Assembly: GCA_947467145.1 (NCBI GenBank)
Contig: CANIGJ010000011.1
Location: 1-64,000 of the forward strand
Origin: Rhodospirillaceae bacterium
Lineage (GTDB): Bacteria > Pseudomonadota > Alphaproteobacteria > Rhodospirillales > UBA2165
Length of the DNA: 64,000 nucleotides
Direction of reading: 5' to 3'
The position numbers were made by a program, and so were the translations under genes. The notes beneath the pieces are model-generated. The model did not search any database and had not been told where the DNA came from. It saw nothing but the letters and a program-made list of their open reading frames with translations. This document shows, in pieces, positions 1 through 7,790 of the stretch. Each line of letters starts with the position of its first letter. Within the stretch, counting starts at the first letter, position 1.

Positions 1-148
1 CATGGCGAACCCGACCATATAACTCCACGCCCTTCATCCCTCCGCCTTCCGCCAACCAGGCAAAAGGCTATCTGCTGCCGGACTTTTACTCCGGCGCAAC
101 CAGATTATCCGGCCGCTTCAGTGAGGGATTATTGCTCCGGCGCTTACA
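1..148 (-). mobile_element. istA: IS21-like element, left terminus and first codons of istA (runs off window)
   Basis: The reverse complement of this stretch matches 7335-7482 with only two differences that I can see by eye. Read on the minus strand it starts with the terminal TGTAAGCGCCGG (ending at 148). About 110 bases later it reaches an ATG at 37, beginning MKGVELYGRVRHAM, the typical N-terminus of the IS21-family transposase IstA. The frame is open to the window edge. Only the end of the element is visible, so I cannot say whether this copy is intact. Together with the copy at 7335 it brackets 149-7334 with both elements pointing outward. Confidence 0.8.
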
Positions 149-224
149 GCTTGGTTGGCGGGAGGCATATGAACAGCGCATAGCTCAGGACGTCGCGCCG
201 AACGCCGCATAAACCGCAATTCCC

Positions 225-827
225 TCAGGGGGCGAGGGCTTTCTTAAACGCGGGTCGCACGAATAGCCGCTCGGCGAGGCCGGCCAGCCCCGGGTGCGTG
301 CCGCGCCAGGCCAACTCCGGCAAGACCCGTCCCAGATAAGACAGCGCTGCCCCGCCTGTCACATCGGCAAGGGTGATGCTGTCGCCCGTGCAGAATTTGT
401 GGGTTCCCAGATCACGCTCCATCGTGGCGAGCGCCGCATCGATTTTCTGGCGTTGGCGTGCATACCAATCTGCCCCTTTGCGTTGGGCTTCGGGCAAGCG
501 GTTTTCGTGCATGATTGCGACCGTGGCGTCGATAATCCCGTCGGCGAGGGCATCCCATCGTTTCACCTCGATCCGATCCTCGAATTGTTCGGGGATCAGT
601 TTGGGCGTGGGCGCGATGCCATCGAGATATTCGATGATTACGGCCGAATCGTAGAGGGCGCGTCCGTCGTCGCGAATGAGGGTGGGAATTTTCGAGAGGG
701 GGTTGGCGGCGGAAACTTCCGTGGCGGTCGGCCGTACCACAACGTACTCGTAGGGCAATTTCTTTTCCTCGAGGACGATGATGACCTTGAGGGCATAGGG
801 GCTGGCATTCGCGCCGAGAAGCTTCAT
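225..827 (-). CDS. Glutathione S-transferase family protein
   Basis: A 200-residue cytosolic GST-like protein. The first ~75 residues form a thioredoxin-fold GST_N domain (MKLLGANASPYALKV, then the cis-proline region LSKIPTL and the DSAVIIEYLD glutathione-binding segment). The rest is an all-helical GST_C domain with the usual GDSITLADV motif. The likely catalytic residue is the Ser in NASPY near residue 9. I chose the ATG at 827 because upstream in-frame codons do not resemble the family and AAGGA lies just before it. The base composition looks like the rest of the chromosome rather than the AT-richer genes to its right, so it may be an older or native part of the island. The substrate cannot be told from sequence. 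Confidence 0.85.
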   Translation of the reverse strand: MKLLGANASPYALKVIIVLEEKKLPYEYVVVRPTATEVSAANPLSKIPTLIRDDGRALYDSAVIIEYLDGIAPTPKLIPEQFEDRIEVKRWDALADGIIDATVAIMHENRLPEAQRKGADWYARQRQKIDAALATMERDLGTHKFCTGDSITLADVTGGAALSYLGRVLPELAWRGTHPGLAGLAERLFVRPAFKKALAP

Positions 828-988
828 GAGGAGTTCCTTGATTTGGATAGGGCCGGTTGGAATTGGGGCCCGATGGAAACACGGTTTGTCAGAAAGCGGG
901 TTCGCTGTCTGAATAATCCGATGCGCCGCGCAAAGCAATAATCGCGAGGGCGCCCCCCAGTTGGCAGGCCTTGGCGTAAGGAAAGGAT

Positions 989-1240
989 TCACCGCTCCGG
1001 CGGCAAAATCTCTTGAATGCACACTTGATCGATCAAATTCTCGCGGCCGATGTCGCGCAGATGCGCTCGCTTGTGTTCGTTCGTGAGATTGGACCCGATG
1101 CCTTGGGTCATGGCCAGGATCAACGACCGATCGCTCAGATCCAACCAGTATGAGCGGCGCACTAATCTTCCATCTGCGCCGCGCGCAAATGGATCTGCCG
1201 GATTTGCTCCGAGATCGGGACGATGAAGATCTTCAACCAT
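989..1240 (-). CDS. Small hypothetical protein (83 aa)
   Basis: An open frame of 83 codons following tspO on the same strand with a 15-base gap. The protein is charged and soluble (MVEDLHRPDLGANPADPF..., then YWLDLSDRSLILAMTQGIG). I do not recognise a family, and there is no signal peptide or membrane segment. It could be a genuine small gene co-transcribed with tspO, the tail of a decayed gene, or chance. Its position directly behind tspO and an ATG start are the only support. Confidence 0.3.
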   Translation of the reverse strand: MVEDLHRPDLGANPADPFARGADGRLVRRSYWLDLSDRSLILAMTQGIGSNLTNEHKRAHLRDIGRENLIDQVCIQEILPPER

Positions 1241-1255
1241 GATGCCCGTTTGTTG

Positions 1256-1717
1256 TCAGTTTAGGACGAATATCGATCCGTTAAGGACACCTGCGAAAGC
1301 GATCCAGATCGCGTACGGAAAAAATAGAAATGCTGCTAGCCGATCGTGCGGCCAGGTCGCAATTATGAATCCCAAGACTGTCATAAACAGAAACGACAAG
1401 ATCCCAAGAGCCGCGCCGATAAGGTGCATGCCGAAAAAAAACGGCGACCATAGGAAATTCAAGGCGAGTTGAATCCACCATAATCGGATCGAGGTTCGCG
1501 TGGAATGTCCCCCCTGTCTCCGAGAGATGCGCCATCCTGAAATCGCGATGAGGACATAAAGCGTCGTCCAAACCGGGGCGAAAACCCACCCGGGCGGATT
1601 GAAAGCGGGTTTGGCGAGCTGCGCGTACCAATCGCCAGGTGCCGTCAGATAGCCGATCACGAGACCGCCACCGACGACAAGTAGCTGAAAGAGGATGAGC
1701 GAAAAACGGGAAGCCAT
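1256..1717 (-). CDS. tspO: TspO/MBR family tryptophan-rich sensory protein
   Basis: A 153-residue integral membrane protein with five predicted transmembrane helices, the length and topology of TspO. The conserved loop and second helix are clear: LAKPAFNPPGWVFAPVW at about residues 34-50. A W-rich helix (LWWIQLALNFLWSPFFF) follows, then PYAIWIAFAGVLN near the end. TspO proteins bind porphyrins and cholesterol-like ligands. In alphaproteobacteria such as Rhodobacter they link oxygen or light signals to tetrapyrrole metabolism. It lies in the AT-richer accessory block beside SDR and DUF3833 genes, companions that recur with TspO in some light- or singlet-oxygen-induced clusters. That link is an inference here. 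Confidence 0.9.
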   Translation of the reverse strand: MASRFSLILFQLLVVGGGLVIGYLTAPGDWYAQLAKPAFNPPGWVFAPVWTTLYVLIAISGWRISRRQGGHSTRTSIRLWWIQLALNFLWSPFFFGMHLIGAALGILSFLFMTVLGFIIATWPHDRLAAFLFFPYAIWIAFAGVLNGSIFVLN

Positions 1718-2316
1718 GGGGATTGAGCGTACCAGCTATGATCGAGGGGTTCAGTCTCACACATTTCAAGGGGGCACGGTTGAATTTGTGCGGTCGGGTG
1801 GGGCGCTCGCTCAGGGCGATGCCTTCGCTCCTCCGGAAATCGAACGACTAACCCGAGAAGGAGCGCGTTGCTCGCCGTTCAAATAACCGAGATTACGAAA
1901 AGTCTTATTTCTCATCGCCCGTAATGGCGGGCTACTTTCATCTAGTCGCCGCCTTTCCTGAACGTGAACAGCAACGCCCGGTGTTCGCCGCAGACAGATT
2001 TTTACCGGCGATGAGGAGCCCGCAATTTTTACGACTTTCACGCCTACGTGCGTGAGGGAAGCCCTGTGGTTTAAGCAGCGTTACGCAATATTTTCTGCAT
2101 CTTGCGAGCGCGTCTAAAAAACTCGGGGCTATTTAGATGTCTCATTTCTAGGGCTAAACGTATTATTCCCAGAGCAAATTTAGCTGGCCTATCCCCATTA
2201 AAATGGCCCTAGCCGAATATTGATCAGGGGCGGTTATCAACGTGATCACATTCCTTAATGGATATGCAGGTCAGGCCATATAGGGCTAGACTCACTAAGG
2301 GAAAAGGGGGCACACG
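1718..2316. other. Intergenic region between divergent tspO and hydrolase genes
   Basis: About 600 bases, AT-richer towards 2080-2310, separating tspO (leftward) from the hydrolase (rightward). Short open frames on both strands (for example 1811-2041 minus and 1695-1886 plus) have no recognisable composition or motif. A purine-rich AAGGGAAAAGGGGG before 2317 can serve as the ribosome binding site of the hydrolase. The region should hold both divergent promoters, but I could not pick a convincing -35/-10 pair. Confidence 0.5.
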
Positions 2317-3078
2317 ATGGCGATTTACGAGAACGGATCCGTTCGCATCAACTATGAAGAAACCGGTTCGGGTTTTCCACTTCTGGTCATCCCCGGAGGC
2401 GGACTGAACGCGACAATCGCTAGGCTGGGCGGCGCCGGATCGTTTAATCCGCTGAAGGAGTTTTCTGCGACTCACCGTTGCATCGCGGTCGATCTGCGAA
2501 ATGCTAGCGGTGGCGGATCGTCTGGTCCGCTCGAGGTCGATCGGCCCTGGGATGCGTTCACCGATGATCATCTCGCCCTGATGGATCACCTGGGCATCGA
2601 GAAATTCGTTGTCATGGGCTTCTGTATCGGCGGCCCGTTAACTTGGAACTTAATCCGCCGGGCACCCGAACGCATTGTCGCTGGGGTTCTCGTGCACCCG
2701 AGTGGTGTCCGCCCAGAAGCAAAAGATCTATTCTACAATAACAACATCAAGGATTGGGCCCCACAGTTCTGCGCTAGCCGTCCGGAGGTTAGCCTGGAGA
2801 TGGCCGACGCCTTCCTTACCAGGATGTATCGCACCGATGCCGATTTTGTATTTACCGTTAGTCGCGATTTTGTCCGCTACTGTCAAACGCCCCTTCTGAT
2901 AATGCCCGATGACATTCCTCCGCACCCATTCGCTGCAGCAATGGAATCGGCGCTGCTCGCTCAGAATGCGCAAGTAAGCCTCTATCCGTGGCGTGATCCG
3001 GCGGACCGGGTTCCATTGGCCATTAGGCATGTGCGTACATTCCTGACAGCAAACACTCCAACACAAAAACACTTATAG
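2317..3078 (+). CDS. Alpha/beta-fold hydrolase with a cysteine at the nucleophile elbow
   Basis: A 253-residue cytosolic alpha/beta-hydrolase. After the LLVIPGGG oxyanion-hole segment (residues 22-29), the DHLALMDHLGIEKFVVMGFCIGG stretch holds the nucleophile elbow. The elbow reads G-F-C-I-G, with Cys103 where most relatives have Ser. Cysteine nucleophiles are known in this fold (dienelactone hydrolase), so the protein may still be active on an activated ester or lactone. The C-terminal third is shorter and less typical than in 2-hydroxymuconate-type hydrolases. No obvious acid-His pair stands out beyond the final RHVRTFL helix. Codon use is less GC-biased than in the core genes. Confidence 0.75.
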   Translation: MAIYENGSVRINYEETGSGFPLLVIPGGGLNATIARLGGAGSFNPLKEFSATHRCIAVDLRNASGGGSSGPLEVDRPWDAFTDDHLALMDHLGIEKFVVMGFCIGGPLTWNLIRRAPERIVAGVLVHPSGVRPEAKDLFYNNNIKDWAPQFCASRPEVSLEMADAFLTRMYRTDADFVFTVSRDFVRYCQTPLLIMPDDIPPHPFAAAMESALLAQNAQVSLYPWRDPADRVPLAIRHVRTFLTANTPTQKHL

Positions 3079-3640
3079 TTGGTTGTGGCGCCAAAGAAAA
3101 TCGCGTCAAATACGCGATTAATTGAGGTTCAAGTAACGTCGATAGGGTGTCTCGGCAACTACTAATAAGAGGCGCTCTTTATAGTCAAAGCCACTTAACA
3201 TTCGCTACGTGAACATTACGTCAACCCGGCCGCGTACGCAGGTAGTCGCTTCGATCATGTGGCGGATGGAGTGCGCCTGACGTCGAAAATTCTCTAACCG
3301 GCATCCCACGCGATTCGTCGGGAATTCAACGGCGAGGAACTGGTAAGACGCCGGGCAGGTTGGAGAATGCCCGGCCTATGGCCATGGGCGGGCTCACCAT
3401 CTCGCAATTTTTCCTGCGCCGGTGCATTTGACTTGTCAGTAACGCGCTTACTGAACCTAAACGAAGCCGAATAGACGTCCTTCACCAGTTTTGGCGATAC
3501 GTTCGCGTGAATAATTGGGGGCGGGTCGTCCCCCATCGTTCAATCGCGCGGCTAATTGTGAAGAGCGCGTGCTGTTGTGATCCAAGTCGCCTTGCTCGCC
3601 GTATAAACGCTATGACTGGCAACCAAACCAGCGTCTTCAA
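3079..3640. other. Intergenic region, no gene recognised
   Basis: About 560 bases before the DUF6134-like gene. An 80-codon frame on the minus strand (3294-3536) has no family resemblance or convincing start signal. I see no RNA gene, strong terminator or repeat. It should carry the promoter of the 3641-6478 gene set. Confidence 0.4.
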
Positions 3641-4381
3641 ATGAGCGAATCCAGGAAAATCAACATAGCACTTAGGGCTTTAAAGCTTCTAGTGGGCGTG
3701 GCGATGGCGTCGGCGAGCATGGGTGCCGAACGTGCATCGGCTTTCTCCGGCTTGGAGGAAGTGACTGGGCTTTATCGCGGGGACATAGTTTTTGATGTAC
3801 TGCGCGACGGTCGCCTTGTTGGACGCCATGACGTCACGTTCAGTTCCGATGCGAATGGCCTTTTATGCGCCGTCTCGAATTTGAATTTGAAAGTGGATTT
3901 TCTAGGTCTCTTTACCTATCGGTTTGACTATCGTTCGGTGTCCCAGTGGGGCGGCGGGAAACTCCTCCGAATTGACGCTAATACCAACGACGACGGCACA
4001 CGTCGGATTGTGTCGGCGCAGTATCGTGATGGATTGTTGCAAATTAATCCCGCTGAAGGGGGACCGATCGCTTCTGAGGCCCTCTTTCCAACAGATCATT
4101 GGAATCCAGGAGTCCTCGGGCAAACAAAGGTTCTCAATACGATTACCGGGAAGGTCGCAAAGGTCTTCATCGAGCCCAAGGAACACGAAACCGTGGTCGC
4201 CGAGGGTAAGTCAGTAATGGCAAGACGCTACGTCTATAGCGGGGATATCGCGACGACCGTTTGGTACGACGACAGCGGCCGTTGGTTAAAAATGCGGTTC
4301 CGTGGCAACGATGGTTCGTCGATCGAATATTCCTGTAGACGTTGCGGTTTGACAACGGACCGAACAGACGATGTCAACTGA
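3641..4381 (+). CDS. Exported DUF6134-like protein
   Basis: A 246-residue protein with an N-terminal export signal: basic MSESRKIN, a hydrophobic core LKLLVGVAMASASM, and a likely cleavage after ERASA near residue 34. The mature part starts with a beta-rich domain containing FDVLRDGRLVGRHDVTF, the pattern of the DUF6134 family, whose function is unknown. It ends with a Cys pair (CRRCG). The next gene starts inside its last codons (11-base overlap), so the two are translationally coupled. That makes it likely that this periplasmic protein acts with the SDR enzyme. The family name is from memory of the motif; the export prediction is direct. Confidence 0.65.
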   Translation: MSESRKINIALRALKLLVGVAMASASMGAERASAFSGLEEVTGLYRGDIVFDVLRDGRLVGRHDVTFSSDANGLLCAVSNLNLKVDFLGLFTYRFDYRSVSQWGGGKLLRIDANTNDDGTRRIVSAQYRDGLLQINPAEGGPIASEALFPTDHWNPGVLGQTKVLNTITGKVAKVFIEPKEHETVVAEGKSVMARRYVYSGDIATTVWYDDSGRWLKMRFRGNDGSSIEYSCRRCGLTTDRTDDVN

Positions 4382-5150
4382 ACAAAATGTCAATGATCGG
4401 CGTTCGGTGGCTTGGGTCACCGGCGCGGGCAAGGGTATTGGCCGAGCCGTCTCTTTAGAACTCGCGCGACGGGGATGGTGCGTTTGTGCGAGCGCTCGCT
4501 CGATCGACGATTTGGAGAGGCTTGCAAACGAAGCACAATATTTATCAGGCCAAATCCTTCCGTTTCCTTTGGACATAACGGACCGCGAAGAATGTGACCG
4601 TGTGTTTCGCCGGATTTCCGATCAAGCTGGTTTGCCGGAGCTCGCGATTCTAAATGCAGGAACGTATGTGAGATTTGCCGCAGCGGAGTTTACGGCCACA
4701 TCGTTCGAACGCCAGATCGCGATTAATGTCCTAGGCACTGTAAACTGTTTAGAGCCAGTCATGAGGGCTATGATCGCTGCACGGAGCGGACGTCTCGGCG
4801 TAGTTTCGTCGGTTACCGCGTACCGAGGACTTCCCTTGGCTAGCGCATATGGCGCAAGCAAGGCAGCTCTTAGCAACATGTGTGAGGCGTTGCGACCTGA
4901 GCTTGAACGGTTCGGTGTTTTGATTTCCGTAATACATCCGGGATTTGTCAGGACCCCACTCACCGACAAGAACGATTTTCCGATGCCATTTATCATTGAA
5001 GCGGAAACAGCGGCGAAACGCATCGTCGATGGGTTGGAAAGGCGGAATTTTGAAATTGCGTTCCCAAGAGGCTTTGTCTTTTTACTGAAACTGGCTCGGC
5101 TTCTTCCCGACCCTATCTACTTCTGGCTGACGCGGCGTTTAATCAGCTGA
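4371..5150 (+). CDS. Short-chain dehydrogenase/reductase (SDR)
   Basis: A 259-residue classical SDR. It has the Rossmann glycine motif TGAGKGIG (residues 17-24), the NAG of strand 4 (LAILNAGTY), the catalytic Ser in VVSSVTAYRG and the catalytic Y-x-x-x-K as YGASK. PG follows the active site (VIHPGFVRTP). The extended C-terminus (FVFLLKLARLLPDPIYFWLTRRL) is hydrophobic and could attach the enzyme to the membrane, as in several SDRs that act on lipids. Its start overlaps the preceding exported protein. The genes after it (membrane protein, lipoprotein) point to a cell-envelope or lipid role. Confidence 0.9.
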   Translation: MSTEQNVNDRRSVAWVTGAGKGIGRAVSLELARRGWCVCASARSIDDLERLANEAQYLSGQILPFPLDITDREECDRVFRRISDQAGLPELAILNAGTYVRFAAAEFTATSFERQIAINVLGTVNCLEPVMRAMIAARSGRLGVVSSVTAYRGLPLASAYGASKAALSNMCEALRPELERFGVLISVIHPGFVRTPLTDKNDFPMPFIIEAETAAKRIVDGLERRNFEIAFPRGFVFLLKLARLLPDPIYFWLTRRLIS

Positions 5151-5182
5151 AAACGGGTCAAGGAAGCGGGAGTCATCTAACC

Positions 5183-5740
5183 GTGATGCGAAAAATTTTT
5201 CATTTCTTCTCGTCTCACATATTTCATCCGGATCCCGTAGCGCGCGCCACCAATCTGGTCGCAGTTGTGGTCGCGCTGAATGGTCCTTTTTATCCTTTAT
5301 CGGCTATCGCAGTGATGGGATCGGACGGCATCTATCTTTTCATCTTCATGTTGTTCAGCCCTCTTTTCTTTGCGATCCCCTGGATCTCGAAATATAGTTC
5401 GGTATCAAGCCGTATCTTGCTGCCACTTATTGGTATCGTAGATTCCCTCGTCGGCGTAACGCTGTTTGGCACAGCCTCGGGAATGTCACTGTACGTGATT
5501 CCGTGTCTCGCTCTTTGCGGGTTTCTGTATCGGCCACAAGAGCGGTTGGTTGGGTTTTTGTTATTGGTCGCCGGAATTGCAGTTCTCCTAATTCCAGCGA
5601 GCCTCTATGGAGATCCGATCTTTTTCTTATCGCCCAACTCCATGGCGCACCTTTTCAATATAAATCTGATCAGCGTCGGAATGTTGGTAGGGCTAGTGGC
5701 GCTACAAACCAGAAATTTGTTCGCTGTCGATCCCCGGTGA
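5183..5740 (+). CDS. Hypothetical membrane protein, five or six helices
   Basis: A 185-residue integral membrane protein, 30 bases downstream of the SDR. Hydrophobic segments lie at about residues 22-45, 50-70, 78-98, 103-113, 120-140 and 155-178. The region resembles the membrane sensor parts found in front of signalling enzymes, but the gene ends right after the last helix (LQTRNLFAVDPR). It is therefore either a stand-alone membrane protein or a gene that lost its output domain. A GTG (5183) directly precedes an ATG (5186) and either may be the start; AGGAAGCGGGAG lies upstream. I recognise no family. Confidence 0.65.
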   Translation: MMRKIFHFFSSHIFHPDPVARATNLVAVVVALNGPFYPLSAIAVMGSDGIYLFIFMLFSPLFFAIPWISKYSSVSSRILLPLIGIVDSLVGVTLFGTASGMSLYVIPCLALCGFLYRPQERLVGFLLLVAGIAVLLIPASLYGDPIFFLSPNSMAHLFNINLISVGMLVGLVALQTRNLFAVDPR

Positions 5741-5908
5741 GTTTATTTCCCTTCATATAGTGAAAATGAATTCCCGCTTTGATGATCTTTTCGCATCGCC
5801 CATCGTAGAGAACATGCTGGCAATAGACGGGGCCATCTAACTTCTGCCTTACTTAGGTTGCCCTCCGCGGGCTTAGTTAGATTTATTTGAGGGACGGGAC
5901 GGTGTGAA

Positions 5909-6478
5909 ATGAGAACGTTGAGTAATATCTTGGGTGTCGCTTTATGTGGGCTGCTTCTCGCGGGGTGTGCCCAGACGAAGATCGCCGATTTTTCAGGACG
6001 CGATCCAGCTTTTGTCCTCGAACAATATTTCGAAGGGCATACGAAGGCCTATGGAATGTTCGAGGGCCGCTTCTCCCGGGGAATTCCCAGACAATTCGTC
6101 GTGGATATCTTGGGCCAATGGCAAGGCGAGGTCTTCGTCTTGCACGAAAAGTTCAGTTTTGATGACGGCGAAAGAAGCGAACGAACTTGGCGAATCAGCA
6201 AGACTGGCCCAGGCACATATCAGGGTCAGGCCGACGACGTCGTAGGGATCGCGAGCGGTATTAGCGCGGGTAACGCATTTAATTGGCGCTACGTCCTCGA
6301 TTTAAAAGTTGCTGAAGATTGGTCCGTTCATGTGAGCTTCGACGATTGGATGTTGCTGAATGCCGATGGTGTCTTGTTGAACAAAGCTGTTATGAGCAAA
6401 TTTGGCGTTGACCTTGGAACCGTAACGATTGCGTTCTTGAAGCTACCCGGCAGTGCCCACCGCATATCAGAACTTTAG
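5909..6478 (+). CDS. DUF3833-family lipoprotein
   Basis: A 189-residue lipoprotein. The signal peptide ends in the lipobox LLAGC, so Cys20 is the lipidated residue. The mature part has the features of DUF3833 proteins: an early FSGRDPAFVLEQYFEGHTKAYGMFEGRFSR, then DGERSERTWRISKTGPGTYQGQADDVVG, GNAFNWRYVLDL and VSFDDWMLLNADGVLLNKA. The family is uncharacterised, but it recurs beside SDR, cyclopropane-synthase, DUF1365 and TspO genes in light- or oxidative-stress-induced lipid clusters. Here only part of such a set is present. A strong GAGGGACGGGACGG precedes the start. Confidence 0.8.
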   Translation: MRTLSNILGVALCGLLLAGCAQTKIADFSGRDPAFVLEQYFEGHTKAYGMFEGRFSRGIPRQFVVDILGQWQGEVFVLHEKFSFDDGERSERTWRISKTGPGTYQGQADDVVGIASGISAGNAFNWRYVLDLKVAEDWSVHVSFDDWMLLNADGVLLNKAVMSKFGVDLGTVTIAFLKLPGSAHRISEL

Positions 6479-6740
6479 AATCCTGGCCTATTTACTGCGC
6501 CATCGCATCTTTTTCGCTCTTGATCTGTTCCGGTGGCGTCGCACAAATGGGAAGCTGCGCCATTACAGGCGCTCTCTCGCGGAGACACGGCTATGGAGAA
6601 GAGAGAAAGGCAGAGGGACTGGCGGAGGGAACGAACCTGCGTTCGAACCTGCTCCAGTCCAGAGCTTGATACTTTGACGCTTACGCAAGCAACTGGGAAA
6701 AAGTAACCATTTTCACCGGCTTTCCCAACTGATCTTAGCG
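6479..6740. other. Gene-free stretch
   Basis: About 260 bases between the lipoprotein and the convergent DUF6481-like gene. The open frames here do not resemble proteins, and I see no clear terminator or RNA. Confidence 0.35.
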
Positions 6741-7121
6741 CTAGCGGTGCTGCTTCTTAGTTTTACGGGCGGCGTAGCGAGCATCCCTAACAGCTTTTTG
6801 TTCGGCAGTGCGTGTCGCCTCGCGTTCGCTGATCTCCGCCGCGACGGCGGCCGCCAATGTCTCGGCCTCGCGTTCGGCCTGCAACGACAGGCCTTCCCTC
6901 CGGGCATCTTCTTCGGCCTGTTCAGCCTGGCGCAATTTTTTGACGGCAGTTCGATCCGCCGCACGTGCGAGCCTTGCATCATTCAGTGCAATACGCGCCG
7001 CAGCACGCAACGGGACGGCCGGATCCTCTACCGCTCGCCGATACTTGATCAGTTGTGCGCTCTTGGCAGCAGCAGCGTCGGTCTGGCGTTTTTGGAGATC
7101 GGGGCTTTTGTAGCGACTCAT
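6741..7121 (-). CDS. Ala/Arg/Glu-rich coiled-coil protein, DUF6481-like
   Basis: A 126-residue, highly charged, almost entirely helical protein. After the opening MSRYKSPDLQKRQTDAA it runs as heptad-like Ala/Arg/Glu/Lys repeats (LARAADRTAVKKLRQAEQAEEDA...) and ends in a basic tail (ARKTKKQHR). This composition and the DPAV...R pattern fit the small DUF6481 family of alphaproteobacteria, whose function is unknown. The basic ends suggest nucleic-acid contact. It is convergent with the lipoprotein gene and is the last gene before the IS remnants. Confidence 0.6.
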   Translation of the reverse strand: MSRYKSPDLQKRQTDAAAAKSAQLIKYRRAVEDPAVPLRAAARIALNDARLARAADRTAVKKLRQAEQAEEDARREGLSLQAEREAETLAAAVAAEISEREATRTAEQKAVRDARYAARKTKKQHR

Positions 7122-7303
7122 CTAAATCCCTATGTGATGCACTTATTGAAGCGGGTTACAACTTGTCGAGAGTCAGCGGAAATCTATGTTCAATCGTATA
7201 AGGCTCTCTTGAACCCCGGCTAATGTGATCCGCGCCATGAGCATTAACTGCGCCGGGAAGTACACTCCAACGTAACTCAAATCATAAGTCCCTTAGTCAA
7301 TGC

Positions 7304-7320
7304 GGCGAAACCGTTTCGCC
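7304..7320. repeat. Short perfect hairpin next to the IS21 end
   Basis: GGCGAAA, three bases (CCG), TTTCGCC: a 7-bp perfect inverted repeat 14 bases left of the IS21-like terminus at 7335. It may be part of the target site or the remnant of a terminator. Confidence 0.4.
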
Positions 7321-7334
7321 CCGCCGCTCGAGGA

Positions 7335-7646
7335 TGTAAGCGCCGGAGCAATAATCCCTCACTGAAGCGGCCGGATAATCTGGTTGCGCCGGAGTAAAAG
7401 TCCGGCAGCAGATGGCCTTTTGCCTGGTTGGCGGAAGGCGGAGGGATGAAGGGCGTGGAGTTATATGGACGGGTTCGCCATGCGGTGCAGATCGAGGGTT
7501 TGAGCCGGCGTGAGGTGGCGCGGCGATTTGGGATCGACCCTCGCATGGTAGCCAAGATGATGGCGTTTTCGGTGCCGCTAGGGTACCGGCGCCGAGGACC
7601 GCCGAAGCGACCGAAGCTGGACCCTTTTACTGTGGGCCTCACTTGA
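7335..7646 (+). pseudogene. istA: IS21-like element left end with truncated istA
   Basis: The terminal TGTAAGCGCCGG starts at 7335. istA begins at the ATG at 7446 after GGAGG and reads MKGVELYGRVRHAVQIEGLS, then RREVARRFGIDPRMVAKMM. This is the helix-turn-helix DNA-binding N-terminus of the IS21 transposase IstA. The match to the family stops after KLDPFT near 7630 and a stop follows at 7646, so about 85% of the ~500-residue transposase, including the DDE catalytic domain, is missing. The gene cannot be active. It is an inverted copy of the end at 1-148. Confidence 0.85.
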
Positions 7647-7708
7647 GGCATCTTTACTCCGCCATACCGATGCATTTTGTCTCCGGCGTTGAAAGTTATC
7701 TCCCCTCC

Positions 7709-7790
7709 AGCCAATCCGGCGGCCAGTTGCTGTTCCATCTCATCAGCAAGCTCTACGAGAACACATCGCTCCTGATTACCACCAGCCTCG
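7709..7790 (+). pseudogene. istB: istB internal fragment of the same IS21-like element
   Basis: Read from 7709, the frame gives SQSGGQLLFHLISKLY, then ENTSLLITTSL. This is a conserved stretch of the IS21 helper ATPase IstB that normally lies about two thirds into the ~250-residue protein. It follows the truncated istA on the same strand, so the middle of the element (most of istA and the start of istB) has been deleted. The match ends exactly where a second IS21-type terminus begins (7791). Confidence 0.75.

Noticed and set aside
1811..2041. 76-codon frame on the minus strand
   Set aside because: No start signal, family resemblance or coding-like composition.
7277..7738. 153-codon frame antisense to the IS21 remnant
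   Set aside because: A commonly mis-annotated antisense frame of IS21 ends. The real signal is IstA on the plus strand.
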